In this document: piece by piece, positions 12,063 through 21,993 of the stretch
Layout: each line of letters begins with the position of its first letter
Numbering within the stretch: position 1 is the stretch's first letter
Assembly (NCBI RefSeq): GCF_002155425.1
Contig: NZ_MUYG01000011.1
Coordinates: 372,001 to 436,000, forward strand
Direction of reading: 5' to 3'
Source: Erythrobacter donghaensis
GTDB taxonomy: Bacteria; Pseudomonadota; Alphaproteobacteria; Sphingomonadales; Sphingomonadaceae
Length of the DNA: 64,000 nucleotides
Translations under genes and position numbers: made by a program
The notes under the pieces: generated by a model
Told to the model about the DNA's origin: nothing
The model's database searches: none
The model's input: only the letters and a program-made list of their open reading frames with translations

Positions 12063-12883
12063 CGCTGAGCCCCGGATTTTCTCCTGACGGGCAGACGATT
12101 TACTTTGCACAATCGGACTGCACGCCGATCTGGGAATGCCCGCAGCGTCTGAAACGCGCGCGGCGCACCGTCACTGGCTGGACCACGCCGGAAGATGTGC
12201 CTTTGCCGCGTGAGGGACGGGTCGATTGGCCCACAGTTTCTCCCGATGGCAAAACACTGCTGTTTTCGTGGTCGGCCAAGCGGGATGAATTTGCCGATCT
12301 GGATATATATGAGAACTTCGATCTCTATGCGCTCGATCTGACCGATCCTGATGCCGTTCCCGTTCCGCTGGCAAGCGGCGATATCAATCGCCCGCGGGCA
12401 GGATCGCTCAAAAAGCTGCGCTTCATGCACAACGAAACGCTGCCATCGCTGACACGCGCGGGAACATTATATTTCATGACGGAGCGGCCCGACGGGATTG
12501 GTGAGCGCGATAACTACGTGGCCCGTCCCGGTCAGGACGGCCGGTTCGAAACCGCCGTGCCCCTGCCTGCGCCAATCAATACCAGCGACCGGGATGATGG
12601 CGTGTGGGTCGATGCAGAAGAACGCGTCATGCTGCTGAGCTACCCCAATCGCGGCGGCGAAGGTGGAGCCGACATCTTCATTTCTTTCATGACGGCAGAC
12701 GGCTGGAGCGAACCACAAAATGCAGGCGCACGGATCAATTCGCCCTATGCCGAATTCGGCGCGCGGCTGACGCCTGACAAGACCCAAATCGTCTTTACCT
12801 CGGATCGCCCATATGCAGGGCGAGAGGCAGGTGTTCTCCAAGTGTGGAGCGCGTCTTTCGATCTGTCAGATTACCAACGATAA
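11945..12883 (+). CDS. Secreted PD40/TolB-like beta-propeller protein
   Basis: Exported protein of 312 aa of unknown function. Residues 1-20 are a signal peptide ending ACAAE. WD40-like PD40 repeats are visible: LSPGFSPDGQTIYFAQ, PTVSPDGKTLLFSW, DAEERVMLLSYPNRGGEGG and RLTPDKTQIVFTSDRP. Such propellers occur in TolB and in periplasmic peptidase or sugar-sensing proteins. It stands alone between hairpin-bearing gaps. Its base composition is less GC-rich than the flanking operons, suggesting a separate history. Confidence 0.75.
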   Translation: MFRSAILFALLVGAPSSACAAEDEPQRFAPEQLEQDGKVTLSPGFSPDGQTIYFAQSDCTPIWECPQRLKRARRTVTGWTTPEDVPLPREGRVDWPTVSPDGKTLLFSWSAKRDEFADLDIYENFDLYALDLTDPDAVPVPLASGDINRPRAGSLKKLRFMHNETLPSLTRAGTLYFMTERPDGIGERDNYVARPGQDGRFETAVPLPAPINTSDRDDGVWVDAEERVMLLSYPNRGGEGGADIFISFMTADGWSEPQNAGARINSPYAEFGARLTPDKTQIVFTSDRPYAGREAGVLQVWSASFDLSDYQR

Positions 12884-13383
12884 GCACCGGATTCCCGTTC
12901 GGCGCGGCATTCCAATGGCGGATTAGGTCTGGTATTCTTGAGGCCCGCGACGTGTCGCGGTAACCTTTGCGATCTGGATCCCGCTCTCCCGGCAAATTTG
13001 CACTTTTCGCCGGTGAACGCCGTAACTTGTCATTCATTGCCCCACCCAGTTGCGATCATGTGCGCGGTTGAGGAAACTGCGAAAGCGGGACGGCGGCTTG
13101 GGGCGGAATCGGACGTTCAATTTGGCCGCCGCCCACGACTGGATCTGGGTCGAGAGGCGGCGCATTACTCGGCTGTGATCAACGGCAGCTAACGCGTTCA
13201 GTCACCCGGAAGCGGTCAGACAGCTACCTATCCAGTTCTCGTCATTCCGACGCACCTCTCCCAATCCCGAAAGCTGCCGCTCTCTTTACCCAACACGCAA
13301 AGAGAGCGAACGCCTCCCCCAAGGCGCTCGCCCTCACTCCCGTCCAAGGGAGAAGCGTCAATTCTGTGAAAGCAAATGCGCTC
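12884..13383. other. Gap of 500 bp without a gene; hairpins near hemA
   Basis: No protein-like frame was found on either strand. The right-hand part carries the hairpin array at 13278-13352 that lies downstream of hemA. The left part shows nothing recognised. Confidence 0.6.
13278..13352 (-). terminator. Array of three hairpins downstream of hemA
   Basis: Three stems follow each other beyond the hemA stop at 13384: CTCCC/GGGAG (13337-13341 with 13348-13352), GCGAACGCCT/AGGCGCTCGC (13306-13315 with 13322-13331, one mismatch) and a perfect 10-bp stem CGCTCTCTTT/AAAGAGAGCG (13278-13287 with 13299-13308). They probably end or protect the long photosynthesis transcript. Confidence 0.5.
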
Positions 13384-14604
13384 TTACGCGGCCTGTTCCA
13401 TCCGGGCGAGTTCGCAGTGCGACCAGATCTCGCTCAATGCCTTGATCAGCCGGTCGATGTCGCCATCGGTGTGCACCGGCGAGGGCGTGACGCGCAGCCG
13501 CTCGGTGCCCACGGGCACGGTCGGGTAATTGATCGGCTGCACATAGATGCCGTGGTTGTCCATCAGCCAGTCGCTGATCATCTTGCACTTCTTGGCATCC
13601 CCAACCATCACCGGGATGATGTGGCTCGGGTTGTCGAGGTGCGGGATGCCCATGATGTCGAGCGCGCGGCGCACCTGCGCGACGCGCTTCTGCTGCAGCT
13701 CGCGCTCGGCGCTGCTGTTCTTGAGGTGGCGGATGCTCGCCGCTGCGCCCGCCGCGATGGCGGGGGGCAGGGCGGTCGAGAAGATGAAGCCGCTGGCAAA
13801 GCTGCGCACGAAATCGACGAGGTTGGCGGACGCGGCGATATAGCCGCCCATCACGCCGTAAGCCTTGCCCAGCGTGCCTTCGATCACGGTGATGCGGTCC
13901 ATCAGTCCTTCGCGTTCGGCAATCCCTCCGCCGCGCGGGCCGTAGAGGCCGACCGCGTGGACTTCATCGATATAGCTCATCGCGCCGTGCTTTTCGCAGA
14001 CGTCGAGGATTGCAGCGATGGGGGCAATGTCGCCGTCCATCGAATAGACGCTTTCGAAGGCGACCAGCTTGGGCACTTCGGGGCCATACATGCCGAGCAG
14101 CTCGTCGAGATGCTCCGCATCATTGTGGTGCCAGATCTTGTAGGGCGCGCGGCTGTGGCGGATGCCTTCGATCATCGAGGCGTGGTTGAGCGCGTCGGAG
14201 AACACGACGCAGCCCGGGATTTTCGACGCAAGTGTGCCGAGCCCCGCCCAGTTCGAAACATACCCGGAGGTGAACAGCAGCGCGGCTTCCTTGCCGTGCA
14301 GATCGGCCAGTTCGGCTTCAAGCTCGACATGGTAGTGGTTGGTGCCCGAGATATTGCGCGTGCCGCCCGCGCCCGCGCCGCATTCGTCGAGGCATTCGTG
14401 CATCGCTTCGAGCACCGCCGGGTGCTGACCCATGCCGAGATAGTCGTTCGAGCACCACACCGTCACCGCCTGCGTTTCGTCAGCGACGAAGCGGGTGGCG
14501 TGGGGGAAGCGGCCGCGGTGGCGCTTGATGTCGGTGAACACGCGGTAACGGCCATCGGCGCGCACAACATCCAGTTCGCCGGCGAAAAAGGCTTCGAAGT
14601 CCAT
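13384..14604 (-). CDS. hemA: 5-aminolevulinate synthase
   Basis: Condenses glycine with succinyl-CoA to 5-aminolevulinate, the first tetrapyrrole precursor for heme and bacteriochlorophyll. The PLP-binding lysine is Lys247 in [14 protein letters not shown], close to Lys248 of Rhodobacter HemA. The family start pattern [21 protein letters not shown] and the [13 protein letters not shown] motif are clear. The ATG at 14604 was chosen because GAGGGA lies six bases before it; ATGs at 14610 and 14631 are also in frame. It is the last gene of the bchF-hemA superoperon, 28 bp after puhE, so precursor supply is tied to photosystem expression. At 406 aa it is normal length. Confidence 0.95.
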   Translation of the reverse strand: MDFEAFFAGELDVVRADGRYRVFTDIKRHRGRFPHATRFVADETQAVTVWCSNDYLGMGQHPAVLEAMHECLDECGAGAGGTRNISGTNHYHVELEAELADLHGKEAALLFTSGYVSNWAGLGTLASKIPGCVVFSDALNHASMIEGIRHSRAPYKIWHHNDAEHLDELLGMYGPEVPKLVAFESVYSMDGDIAPIAAILDVCEKHGAMSYIDEVHAVGLYGPRGGGIAEREGLMDRITVIEGTLGKAYGVMGGYIAASANLVDFVRSFASGFIFSTALPPAIAAGAAASIRHLKNSSAERELQQKRVAQVRRALDIMGIPHLDNPSHIIPVMVGDAKKCKMISDWLMDNHGIYVQPINYPTVPVGTERLRVTPSPVHTDGDIDRLIKALSEIWSHCELARMEQAA

Positions 14605-14632
14605 GCGCATTCCCTCTGTCGTCATCGTCATG

Positions 14633-15427
14633 TCAGTCTCGTTCGATTGTCATCGCAGCCTTGCGCTGCGGATAGGCCCAGCCCCACAGCATCCCGTCAC
14701 GGAAGGGGAGGGCAAGAAACAGGTGTTCGAGCACGCCCAGCAGGGCGAGCGTGGTCAGGAGGCTCGCGCCCACCATTTCGGCGCTGCCCACCGGCGCGGC
14801 GAGTGCCAGCGCGGCGAACCAGATGGTGACCCCGGTCAGCACCGCGATCGACATGATCAGCAGCCGGGTCACGCGGCTGGGGCCGAAATAGGACTTCAGA
14901 TAGGCCAACTGCTCCGGGAGCATTTCCGAGGAGGAATTGGGCACGCCCACGAAGAGGTTGATCTTGGAGATCAGCCGCATCGCAAACATCAGCACGAACA
15001 CCGTCGCCCCGATCTGGTTGGGCACGTCCCACGACAGCGAGATCAGCAGCAGCGCTGTTACCGCCAGCGCCACTTCGTGATGCATCACGGTCGCCGCCGC
15101 CTGGCGGAAGCGCGCGACCCCGGTCAGCCCCGGATCGGCCAGCCCGCGGCGCGGGCCTGCCGAAGCGCCGGTGAGGAAGCTCAGCTCGTGCCAGCCCCAC
15201 ACCATCAGCGCGCCGACAAAGCCGAGGTAAACCGCCCAGACTTCGGTCGAAAGCGAAGCGGCGAGGATCACGATCAGCCCGGCGATCCCGGCTACGCTGC
15301 CGACGATCAGGCTGCGCGAAAAGGTGGTGCGCTCACGGTTGTCGGCCCAGGCAATCAGCCCGGTCGCGACAAACCAGATCGCCACCGTCACGATGAACGG
15401 CACAATATGGCCGCTCCAGCTTACCAT
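14633..15427 (-). CDS. puhE: Photosynthetic complex assembly protein 2 (DUF3623)
   Basis: Integral membrane protein of 264 aa with about seven hydrophobic segments, matching the PuhE family of purple bacteria, which tunes reaction centre and LH1 assembly. Recognisable stretches are [11 protein letters not shown] and [14 protein letters not shown]. It overlaps the acsF stop by seven bases and precedes hemA, the usual alphaproteobacterial order. The biochemical role of the family is not settled. Confidence 0.9.
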   Translation of the reverse strand: MVSWSGHIVPFIVTVAIWFVATGLIAWADNRERTTFSRSLIVGSVAGIAGLIVILAASLSTEVWAVYLGFVGALMVWGWHELSFLTGASAGPRRGLADPGLTGVARFRQAAATVMHHEVALAVTALLLISLSWDVPNQIGATVFVLMFAMRLISKINLFVGVPNSSSEMLPEQLAYLKSYFGPSRVTRLLIMSIAVLTGVTIWFAALALAAPVGSAEMVGASLLTTLALLGVLEHLFLALPFRDGMLWGWAYPQRKAAMTIERD

Positions 15428-16482
15428 GCGGGCTGCAGCCGGATCGATTGCGGCAGAGCGTTGGGCTTGGGCCGCTGGAAATACATCCGCGCGAAAGCGA
15501 GGCCTGCGCCAGCCATGCCCGAGGCGCGGCTCAGAAGCCCGCCGATCCCGCCGCGCGCCTTGCCATCCTCAATGCGTTCCGCAGCGAGGCGCAGCTTTTC
15601 CATCTGGCGGCGGAAGGCGGGGCTGTCGATGTCGAGCTCGACCGGGAAGACCTGCCGGGCGATCTGGTTGGTGATCTCGAAGACCTTGTAGTCATACTCG
15701 GTCGGATCGACGCCGAGCGCGGCGTGGAACACCGGGCGGTTGTGATCGCGCACATACATCGTGGCGTAGACCGACAGCAGGAAGAACCGCACCCACAGCT
15801 TGTTGGCGCCTTGCAGCAGCTTGGGGTCGGCGCGCAGCAACATGGCAAAGGCCTCGCCGTGGCGGAACTCGTCATTGCACCACTCCTCGAACCAGTCGAA
15901 GATCGGGTGGAACTTGTATTGCGGGTTCCTCGCCAGATGGCGGAAGATCGTGATGTAGCGCGCGTAGCCGATCTTCTCGCTCAGATAGACCGCGTAGAAG
16001 ATGAACTTCGGCTTGAAATAGGTGTATTTCTTGGTCTTCGTCAGATAGCCCAAGTCGACGCCGATCCCGGCATCCTTCAGGCTTTCGTTGATGAAGCCGG
16101 CGTGGCGGCTTTCGTCGCGGGCGAGCAGGCGGAAGAGCTGCTTCACGTCCGGGTTCTTGGTGCGCCGGGCGATTTCGGCATAGAGCACGCAGCCCGAGAA
16201 TTCGCTCGTCATCGAGCTCACAAGGAAATCGGTGAATTCCTTGCGCAGGCTCGGTTCCAGCCCCTCGATCACGCCCTTGAAGCGGTCCGAATGCTTGAAA
16301 TGCAGCTTGTTGGGATCGCCTACCATGTCGGCGATCAGCTGGTCCCATTCGGCGCGCACCAGGCTGACGTCGATCGCGTCCAGCGCGTCGTAATCGGTGG
16401 TGTAGAAACGCGGGGTCAGCATCGTGTCCTGCGTCGCGATTGCCATCGCTTCTTCGCTGGTCATCGGCTTGTAGGCGTTCAT
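15421..16482 (-). CDS. acsF: Aerobic Mg-protoporphyrin IX monomethyl ester oxidative cyclase
   Basis: Membrane-associated diiron enzyme that forms the isocyclic ring of protochlorophyllide using O2. The 353-residue protein has two ExxH iron sites, Glu124/His127 in DESRHAGF and Glu205/His208 in DEFRHGEAF. No anaerobic bchE lies in the window, so bacteriochlorophyll synthesis here appears oxygen-dependent. It sits in the puh operon, overlapping the preceding small gene by four bases (ATGA) and puhE by seven. Confidence 0.95.
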   Translation of the reverse strand: MNAYKPMTSEEAMAIATQDTMLTPRFYTTDYDALDAIDVSLVRAEWDQLIADMVGDPNKLHFKHSDRFKGVIEGLEPSLRKEFTDFLVSSMTSEFSGCVLYAEIARRTKNPDVKQLFRLLARDESRHAGFINESLKDAGIGVDLGYLTKTKKYTYFKPKFIFYAVYLSEKIGYARYITIFRHLARNPQYKFHPIFDWFEEWCNDEFRHGEAFAMLLRADPKLLQGANKLWVRFFLLSVYATMYVRDHNRPVFHAALGVDPTEYDYKVFEITNQIARQVFPVELDIDSPAFRRQMEKLRLAAERIEDGKARGGIGGLLSRASGMAGAGLAFARMYFQRPKPNALPQSIRLQPAW

Positions 16483-16781
16483 TTGATCCTCCCGGCGTTG
16501 AAGCTGACTTCGTAGAGTTCGCTGAGGTCGAAATAGGCAGCGATGCGGGTCAGCGAGCGGGCCAGCGGGCTGGCACGGGTGACAGTGGCGCGGCGTTCGA
16601 ACACCTCGCGGGTGCCGAAGGGGATCGAGATCGGCGCACCATGCACGCGCACCTTGTCGCCCGGCTCGATCGCGACCTCATCGGTCAGTTCGACATGGGC
16701 GTGGAAATGTTCCGAGCTCTGCTCGACCGTGATCGTGCAGGGGGTCTCGAAGGACTCGGTCGAGAAGAATGCCAGTGCCAT
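16479..16781 (-). CDS. Small conserved puh-operon protein of unknown function
   Basis: A 100-residue soluble protein without signal peptide or membrane segment. The middle holds [15 protein letters not shown], which looks like a small beta-barrel turn, and the C-terminus reads [15 protein letters not shown]. Both ends are translationally coupled (TGATG with puhC, ATGA with acsF), so it is surely expressed with AcsF and the reaction centre factors. The size and place differ from the small puhD of Rhodobacter. A role with the cyclase or photosystem assembly is inferred from position only. Confidence 0.8.
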   Translation of the reverse strand: MALAFFSTESFETPCTITVEQSSEHFHAHVELTDEVAIEPGDKVRVHGAPISIPFGTREVFERRATVTRASPLARSLTRIAAYFDLSELYEVSFNAGRIK

Positions 16782-17269
16782 CAGCGGGCGGCCTCCGCTT
16801 CGGGCAGCAGCGTGGCATAGATCGCGCGGTTTTCCGGCCCGAAGCCGCTGATTTCGATGTTCACCCCAGTGGCCGGGTCGGCCAGCGTGAGCGCGCCGGT
16901 GTCCCAGCGGGTGAGGGTAAAGGGCACTTCGGCCCCGATGTCGCGGATGCGGCGCTGGTGGACGAGGCTGCGCACGCTGGCGCGCACGAAGCCGCCTTCG
17001 CCCTGACCATAGCGGGCGAGCACCTCGGCGGTGGCGCCGTCCTCGACCCGGACGGTGCCGTCCGGTTCGTCGAAGAAGCGGAGCGTGCGCTGCTGCGCCG
17101 GGGCCACTCCGGCAGCGGCGCGCGCTTCGGTGGGCACGGCCTGCTTGGGCAGGAAGCCGAGCGTGACCGAGGCTGTCAGCGCGACCGAGATCGCGATGAC
17201 CCCGCCCATCAGCGCGAGCGGCACCTTGTGGACGGTGATTTCGTCCTTCTCATATTCGCGAACGATCAT
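16781..17269 (-). CDS. puhC: Photosynthetic complex assembly protein PuhC
   Basis: Protein of 162 aa with one N-terminal membrane anchor (about residues 19-42, VPLALMGGVIAISVALTASV) and a periplasmic domain containing RTLRFFDEPDGTVRV and GQGEGGFVRASVRSL. The latter matches the PuhC family needed for normal LH1-reaction centre assembly. It overlaps puhB by four bases and the next gene by one base. Confidence 0.9.
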   Translation of the reverse strand: MIVREYEKDEITVHKVPLALMGGVIAISVALTASVTLGFLPKQAVPTEARAAAGVAPAQQRTLRFFDEPDGTVRVEDGATAEVLARYGQGEGGFVRASVRSLVHQRRIRDIGAEVPFTLTRWDTGALTLADPATGVNIEISGFGPENRAIYATLLPEAEAAR

Positions 17270-18060
17270 GCCGGTGCTCCCTCAAATCCGTTGTCGCTGC
17301 GGCGCAGGGCCGGGGCGAGGCGGCCGGTCGGGGCCGCGGGCTGGGTTCCGATATGGCCGGTGGCGGCGGCGGCTTCCTTGATCTCGGTCAAATTCCGCGC
17401 GATTGCACCGTGCTGCGCGCGGGTGGCGGCGATCAGATGGGCAAGGGCGGCGGCATCGGGCAGGGCGCGCAGCATCGGCTGGGGCCGCGCATACCGCCAG
17501 GGGCGCACATGCGGCCACAGCAGGGCGACGCCCAGCAACCGGTCGCCGGCGAGGTCGAAGGCGATGTCGCCATATCCGGTCTTGCCATGGAGGCGCAGAT
17601 CGGCCGAGGTCACCTGCTTCAGCGGAATGTTGATCCGCGTTTCGATCGCCATGCCGATGCGCATGATCAGGCGCGTGTCGGTGAGAATGTAGAGCGTGCT
17701 GCGGGCGCTCGCCCAGGCCAGCACATAAAGCAGCGCAATCAGCGCGGTGCCCAGCACGGCGGCCACGATCGCAGCATTGGTGTTGCCGCTCATCAGCGCG
17801 ATCAGCGCGAGCGCAGCCATGTAGAAACCGAGCGTGCGGGTGTGGAACGCCGTGCGCGCCAGCAGGCCGAGCGCCGGGCGGCCCTTCCACAGCACCTTTT
17901 CGTCAGGTGCGGGTGTGCCCATGCGATCGCCGAAGGCCTTGGGGCCATCTTCCTCGAGCGCGGCGTGATCGAGCCCTTCATGACCGGGCCCTGCCGGCAG
18001 CGGCGTTGCCGCCGCTGCCATGGGCTCTGTCACGCTGCCGGCCTGTTCCTTCAGATCCAT
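17266..18060 (-). CDS. puhB: Reaction centre assembly protein PuhB (PH-domain)
   Basis: Membrane protein of 264 aa that promotes insertion of the H subunit and reaction centre assembly. After an acidic N-terminus, GTPAPDEKVLWKGRPA starts the bPH2-type segment, followed by two or three membrane helices (about 67-115) and STLYILTDTRLIMRIG. It overlaps the puhA stop by ten bases, the classical puhA-puhB order. The C-terminal 40 residues are low-complexity and variable. Confidence 0.92.
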   Translation of the reverse strand: MDLKEQAGSVTEPMAAAATPLPAGPGHEGLDHAALEEDGPKAFGDRMGTPAPDEKVLWKGRPALGLLARTAFHTRTLGFYMAALALIALMSGNTNAAIVAAVLGTALIALLYVLAWASARSTLYILTDTRLIMRIGMAIETRINIPLKQVTSADLRLHGKTGYGDIAFDLAGDRLLGVALLWPHVRPWRYARPQPMLRALPDAAALAHLIAATRAQHGAIARNLTEIKEAAAATGHIGTQPAAPTGRLAPALRRSDNGFEGAPA

Positions 18061-18860
18061 GCTTCCGACCTTTCAGGTGTCGCATACATGTAGCCGCCGC
18101 CGAAATAGGCCTGGATGCGGTCTTCTTCGTAGCGGGTGATGATGCCTGCGGTTTCCAGCGCGGGGACATCCTCGAACTGGGCGGCGGTGATCGCGTCGAT
18201 CTCGACGAACTTGGGCTCGTCGTGATTGGTGGTCGGCAGCACCTTGCCCAGCAGGCTGTTGCCGTGGACCACGGCCACTGCCATCGGGGCGAGCACCTTC
18301 TTGCCCGAGTTGGTCTCGACTTCCAGATAGCGGATCAGGTGTTCGGCCTGATCGACCCAGATGTCGGTGACCTTGCCCGCATTGGCGCCGTCGGCACCAA
18401 CCACCGGCCAGCCGATCAGCTGCGGATCCTGCGGGGAGACGATCAGCTCGTGGCTGTCGGCGATCGGCACGATGCGCGGGCGGCCATCGAAGGTGACATC
18501 GGGATACTTGGCGCGGTTGGCGAAAGCGGCCGGGCCCATCCCGTCCTTCATCGCATCGCCGGTCGGCACCCAGGGGGCACCGGCAGCCTTGAAGGCCTGC
18601 ACGCCGGGGACGTTGATGTCGTCGCGCTCGACGTCTTCGGGGACATAGGTGCCGCGGCCATTGGGCAGCTGGAAGCTCTTCTTGTCGCCATCGAACAGGC
18701 TGCCGGGGAGGACCTTGCCGGTTTCCTCTTCCTCAAGCGGATAGCCTTCACGCCGGCTTTCCCGGTTGAGGTAGAAGACCAGCGCGACGAAGAAGCCGAA
18801 AAACAACAGGAAAGCGAGTTCGGCAGCATCAAAGGAGCCGACGATATAGGCAGCGTTCAT
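18051..18860 (-). CDS. puhA: Photosynthetic reaction centre H subunit
   Basis: H subunit of the type II reaction centre, 269 aa. One transmembrane helix (about 13-31) is followed by YLNRESRREGYPLE and a large cytoplasmic PRC-barrel domain that caps L and M and helps deliver protons to QB. The PRC-barrel segment VTDIWVDQAEHLIRYLEV is clear. The gene follows lhaA with a 76-bp gap, so it is read from the bchF superoperon and possibly from a local promoter that was not identified. Confidence 0.95.
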   Translation of the reverse strand: MNAAYIVGSFDAAELAFLLFFGFFVALVFYLNRESRREGYPLEEEETGKVLPGSLFDGDKKSFQLPNGRGTYVPEDVERDDINVPGVQAFKAAGAPWVPTGDAMKDGMGPAAFANRAKYPDVTFDGRPRIVPIADSHELIVSPQDPQLIGWPVVGADGANAGKVTDIWVDQAEHLIRYLEVETNSGKKVLAPMAVAVVHGNSLLGKVLPTTNHDEPKFVEIDAITAAQFEDVPALETAGIITRYEEDRIQAYFGGGYMYATPERSEAWI

Positions 18861-18936
18861 TTCACATTCCTCTCATGGAACAGGCCGGCAGAGGCGAAAG
18901 CCGGAAGACAGTGACGGGACAGGCGGGCACAGGTAA

Positions 18937-20379
18937 TCATGTCGGAAACTCCATCAGGCCGAAGGGCTTGGCGGGAGCTTCGTCGGCGTCGCTGGCCATC
19001 CGGCGCTGGTAGCCAACCAGCGGACCGATGGCGGCAAGGCCAATCAGCAAGAGCGCGATTTCGAGAATGTAGACAGTGCCATAGCCGGTCGCGCGCATGG
19101 CAATGCTGGTGGTGGGCGCATCGCTTTGCAGCAGCAGCGCCACCCCGTCGCGCAGCAGGCCGCCGACCGCGATGCCGAGCCCGGCACAGGTCGCCTGCAC
19201 CGCACCCCACGCGCCCAGCGCCAGCCCTGCGCTTTCGTTCTTGGCGAGGCTCATCGCCTCCATCAGCGTGCCGACCGAAAACAGCCCGAGGCCGATCCCG
19301 ATGCCGAGGCTGCCGATGTAAAGCATCACCGGCGAGGCAAATGGCCCGGCAAACAGCACGATCAGGAAAGCGTTGATCCCGATCACCAGCCCCGCGCCTG
19401 CCAGCCGCAGCGGATCCCAGCCCCGTGCGAGCGCCCGGCCCGAGAGCATGAAGCCCAGCAGCGATCCCAGCGCCCATGCCCCGGTGAGCCCGGTGGTCGC
19501 GCCGACCGACAGGCCAAGGATCTCGCCGCCATAGGGTTCGAGCAGCGCATCCTGCATCGCAAAACCCGCCGCGCCGATCCCGATAGCGGTCAGCAGCCGG
19601 GCGTTGCGGCCGCTCTTGATGAAGGCCTGCCACAACTGCCTGAAATCGGGCGTCTCGCGATCCGGCGCGGTGACGGCGGGGTTGCGCGCTTCCTGCTTCC
19701 ACAGCGCGGCGACGTTGAGAATCACGGTCAGCACCGCGCAGCCCTGGATCACCTGCACCAGCTTGGTGGCGGTGTAATCGGCAAGGAACCCTCCGATCAC
19801 GAAAGCGGCGAACATCATGCCGACCAGCAGCATGACATACAGCAGCGCGACGGCGCGCGGGCGCTTGTCTTCGGGCGCAAGATCGGTCGCCAGTGCAAGG
19901 CCGGCGGTCTGGGTCACGTGAAAGCCGGTGCCGGTCAGCAGGAAGGCGGCGGTCGCTGCGAAGAGGCCCAGCGTGAAGCGGTCGGGCACGTCCAGCAGCA
20001 GCAGCGCGAAGGGCATGATCGCGAGGCCACCGAACTGCATCATCGTGCCGAACCAGATATAGGGCACGCGCCGCCAGCCCAGCACTGAACGGTGGGTGTC
20101 CGACTTGTGGCCGATCAGCGCGCGGAACGGGGCGGCCAGCAGCGGCACCGCGATCAGCAGCGCGACCAGCCAGGTCGGCGTGCCGAGCTCGACCACCATT
20201 ACGCGGTTCAAGGTGCCGTTGAGCAGCACCATCGCCATGCCCACGCTCACCTGAAACAGCGCGAGGCGCAGCAGGCGGGGGAGTGGCAGGTCCGCGCTCG
20301 CGGCATCCGCAAAGGGCAGCAGCCGGAACACCAGCTCTGCCAGACGCGGTTGCGCGGGAGGGCGGACGGGCGCGTTCAT
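18937..20379 (-). CDS. lhaA: LhaA, LH1 assembly factor of the PucC/BCD family
   Basis: MFS-type membrane protein of 480 aa with about twelve hydrophobic segments that assists LH1 assembly, probably by handling bacteriochlorophyll delivery. Family features include TLNRVMVVELGTPTWLVAL, FRALIGHKSDTHRS and MQDALLEPYGG. The start overlaps the bchM stop by four bases (ATGA), and puhA follows. A paralogue lies at 32858-34216. Confidence 0.93.
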   Translation of the reverse strand: MNAPVRPPAQPRLAELVFRLLPFADAASADLPLPRLLRLALFQVSVGMAMVLLNGTLNRVMVVELGTPTWLVALLIAVPLLAAPFRALIGHKSDTHRSVLGWRRVPYIWFGTMMQFGGLAIMPFALLLLDVPDRFTLGLFAATAAFLLTGTGFHVTQTAGLALATDLAPEDKRPRAVALLYVMLLVGMMFAAFVIGGFLADYTATKLVQVIQGCAVLTVILNVAALWKQEARNPAVTAPDRETPDFRQLWQAFIKSGRNARLLTAIGIGAAGFAMQDALLEPYGGEILGLSVGATTGLTGAWALGSLLGFMLSGRALARGWDPLRLAGAGLVIGINAFLIVLFAGPFASPVMLYIGSLGIGIGLGLFSVGTLMEAMSLAKNESAGLALGAWGAVQATCAGLGIAVGGLLRDGVALLLQSDAPTTSIAMRATGYGTVYILEIALLLIGLAAIGPLVGYQRRMASDADEAPAKPFGLMEFPT

Positions 20380-21079
20380 CCGTGCCGCACCAGTTCGAGC
20401 GCCTGCGAGGTGTAGAACCCGCTGCTGACGCGCTGGGTGCGCCCGATGCTCCAGCCGCCGAGGCGGGCAAGGCGTTCGCGCAGCTCGCCTTCGCCGACGG
20501 GGACGATGGCGGGGCTGCGGTCGGACTTGGGGAAGAACTTGCCGACTTCGTGCATCGCGCTCAGCAACTTCGTGCGCGGGGCGAAGGTGAACAGGATGCT
20601 GCCCGTGGTGCGCTGCGCCAGCTGGCCGAGCGCGTCGACGAGGTCTTCGGGCTGGTAATGGATCAGCGAATCCATCGCCACCACATGGGCAAAGGTGCCC
20701 AGTTCAGGGTCGAGCATGTCGCCCGAACGCCAGTGGATCCGCCCGTGGCCGATGAAAGACGGCGTGCGTTCGCGCGCCACTTCGACAAGGCCCGCCGCCA
20801 CGTCGATCCCGGTTACTTCCGCGCCCCGGCAGGCGGCCGCAACCGCCAGCGATCCGGTACCGCAGCCCGCATCCAGCACCTGCGTGCGCCTGAGGTCGGT
20901 CGGCAGCCAGCCCAGCAACGTGGCGCGCATCGCATCGCGCCCGGCGCGCACCGTGGCGCGAATGCCGCTGACTTTCGCATCCGAGGTGAGATCGATCCAC
21001 GCCTGACGCGCGGTGCTGTCGAAATAGGTCGCCAGCGCCTCGCGGCGAGTGTCGTAATCGTTGGGGAGCCGTGTCGCCA

Positions 21080-21080
<1 letters not shown>
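20376..21080 (-). CDS. bchM: Mg-protoporphyrin IX O-methyltransferase
   Basis: SAM-dependent enzyme of 234 aa that methylates the C13 propionate of Mg-protoporphyrin IX. The SAM motif is VLDAGCGTGSLAVAAA, followed by VTGIDVAAGLVEVAR. The ATG at 21080 overlaps the bchL stop by one base (TAATG), which decides the start against an upstream in-frame ATG at 21233. The C-terminal segment RTQRVSSGFYTSQALELVR is typical of BchM. Confidence 0.95.
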
Positions 21081-21979
<899 letters not shown>

Positions 21980-21993
21980 TCAGATCCCTCTGG

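Noticed and set aside
18857-20470. 537-codon frame on the same strand as lhaA
   Set aside because: Frame-shifted shadow of lhaA; low-complexity Arg/Ala-rich product and no membrane pattern.
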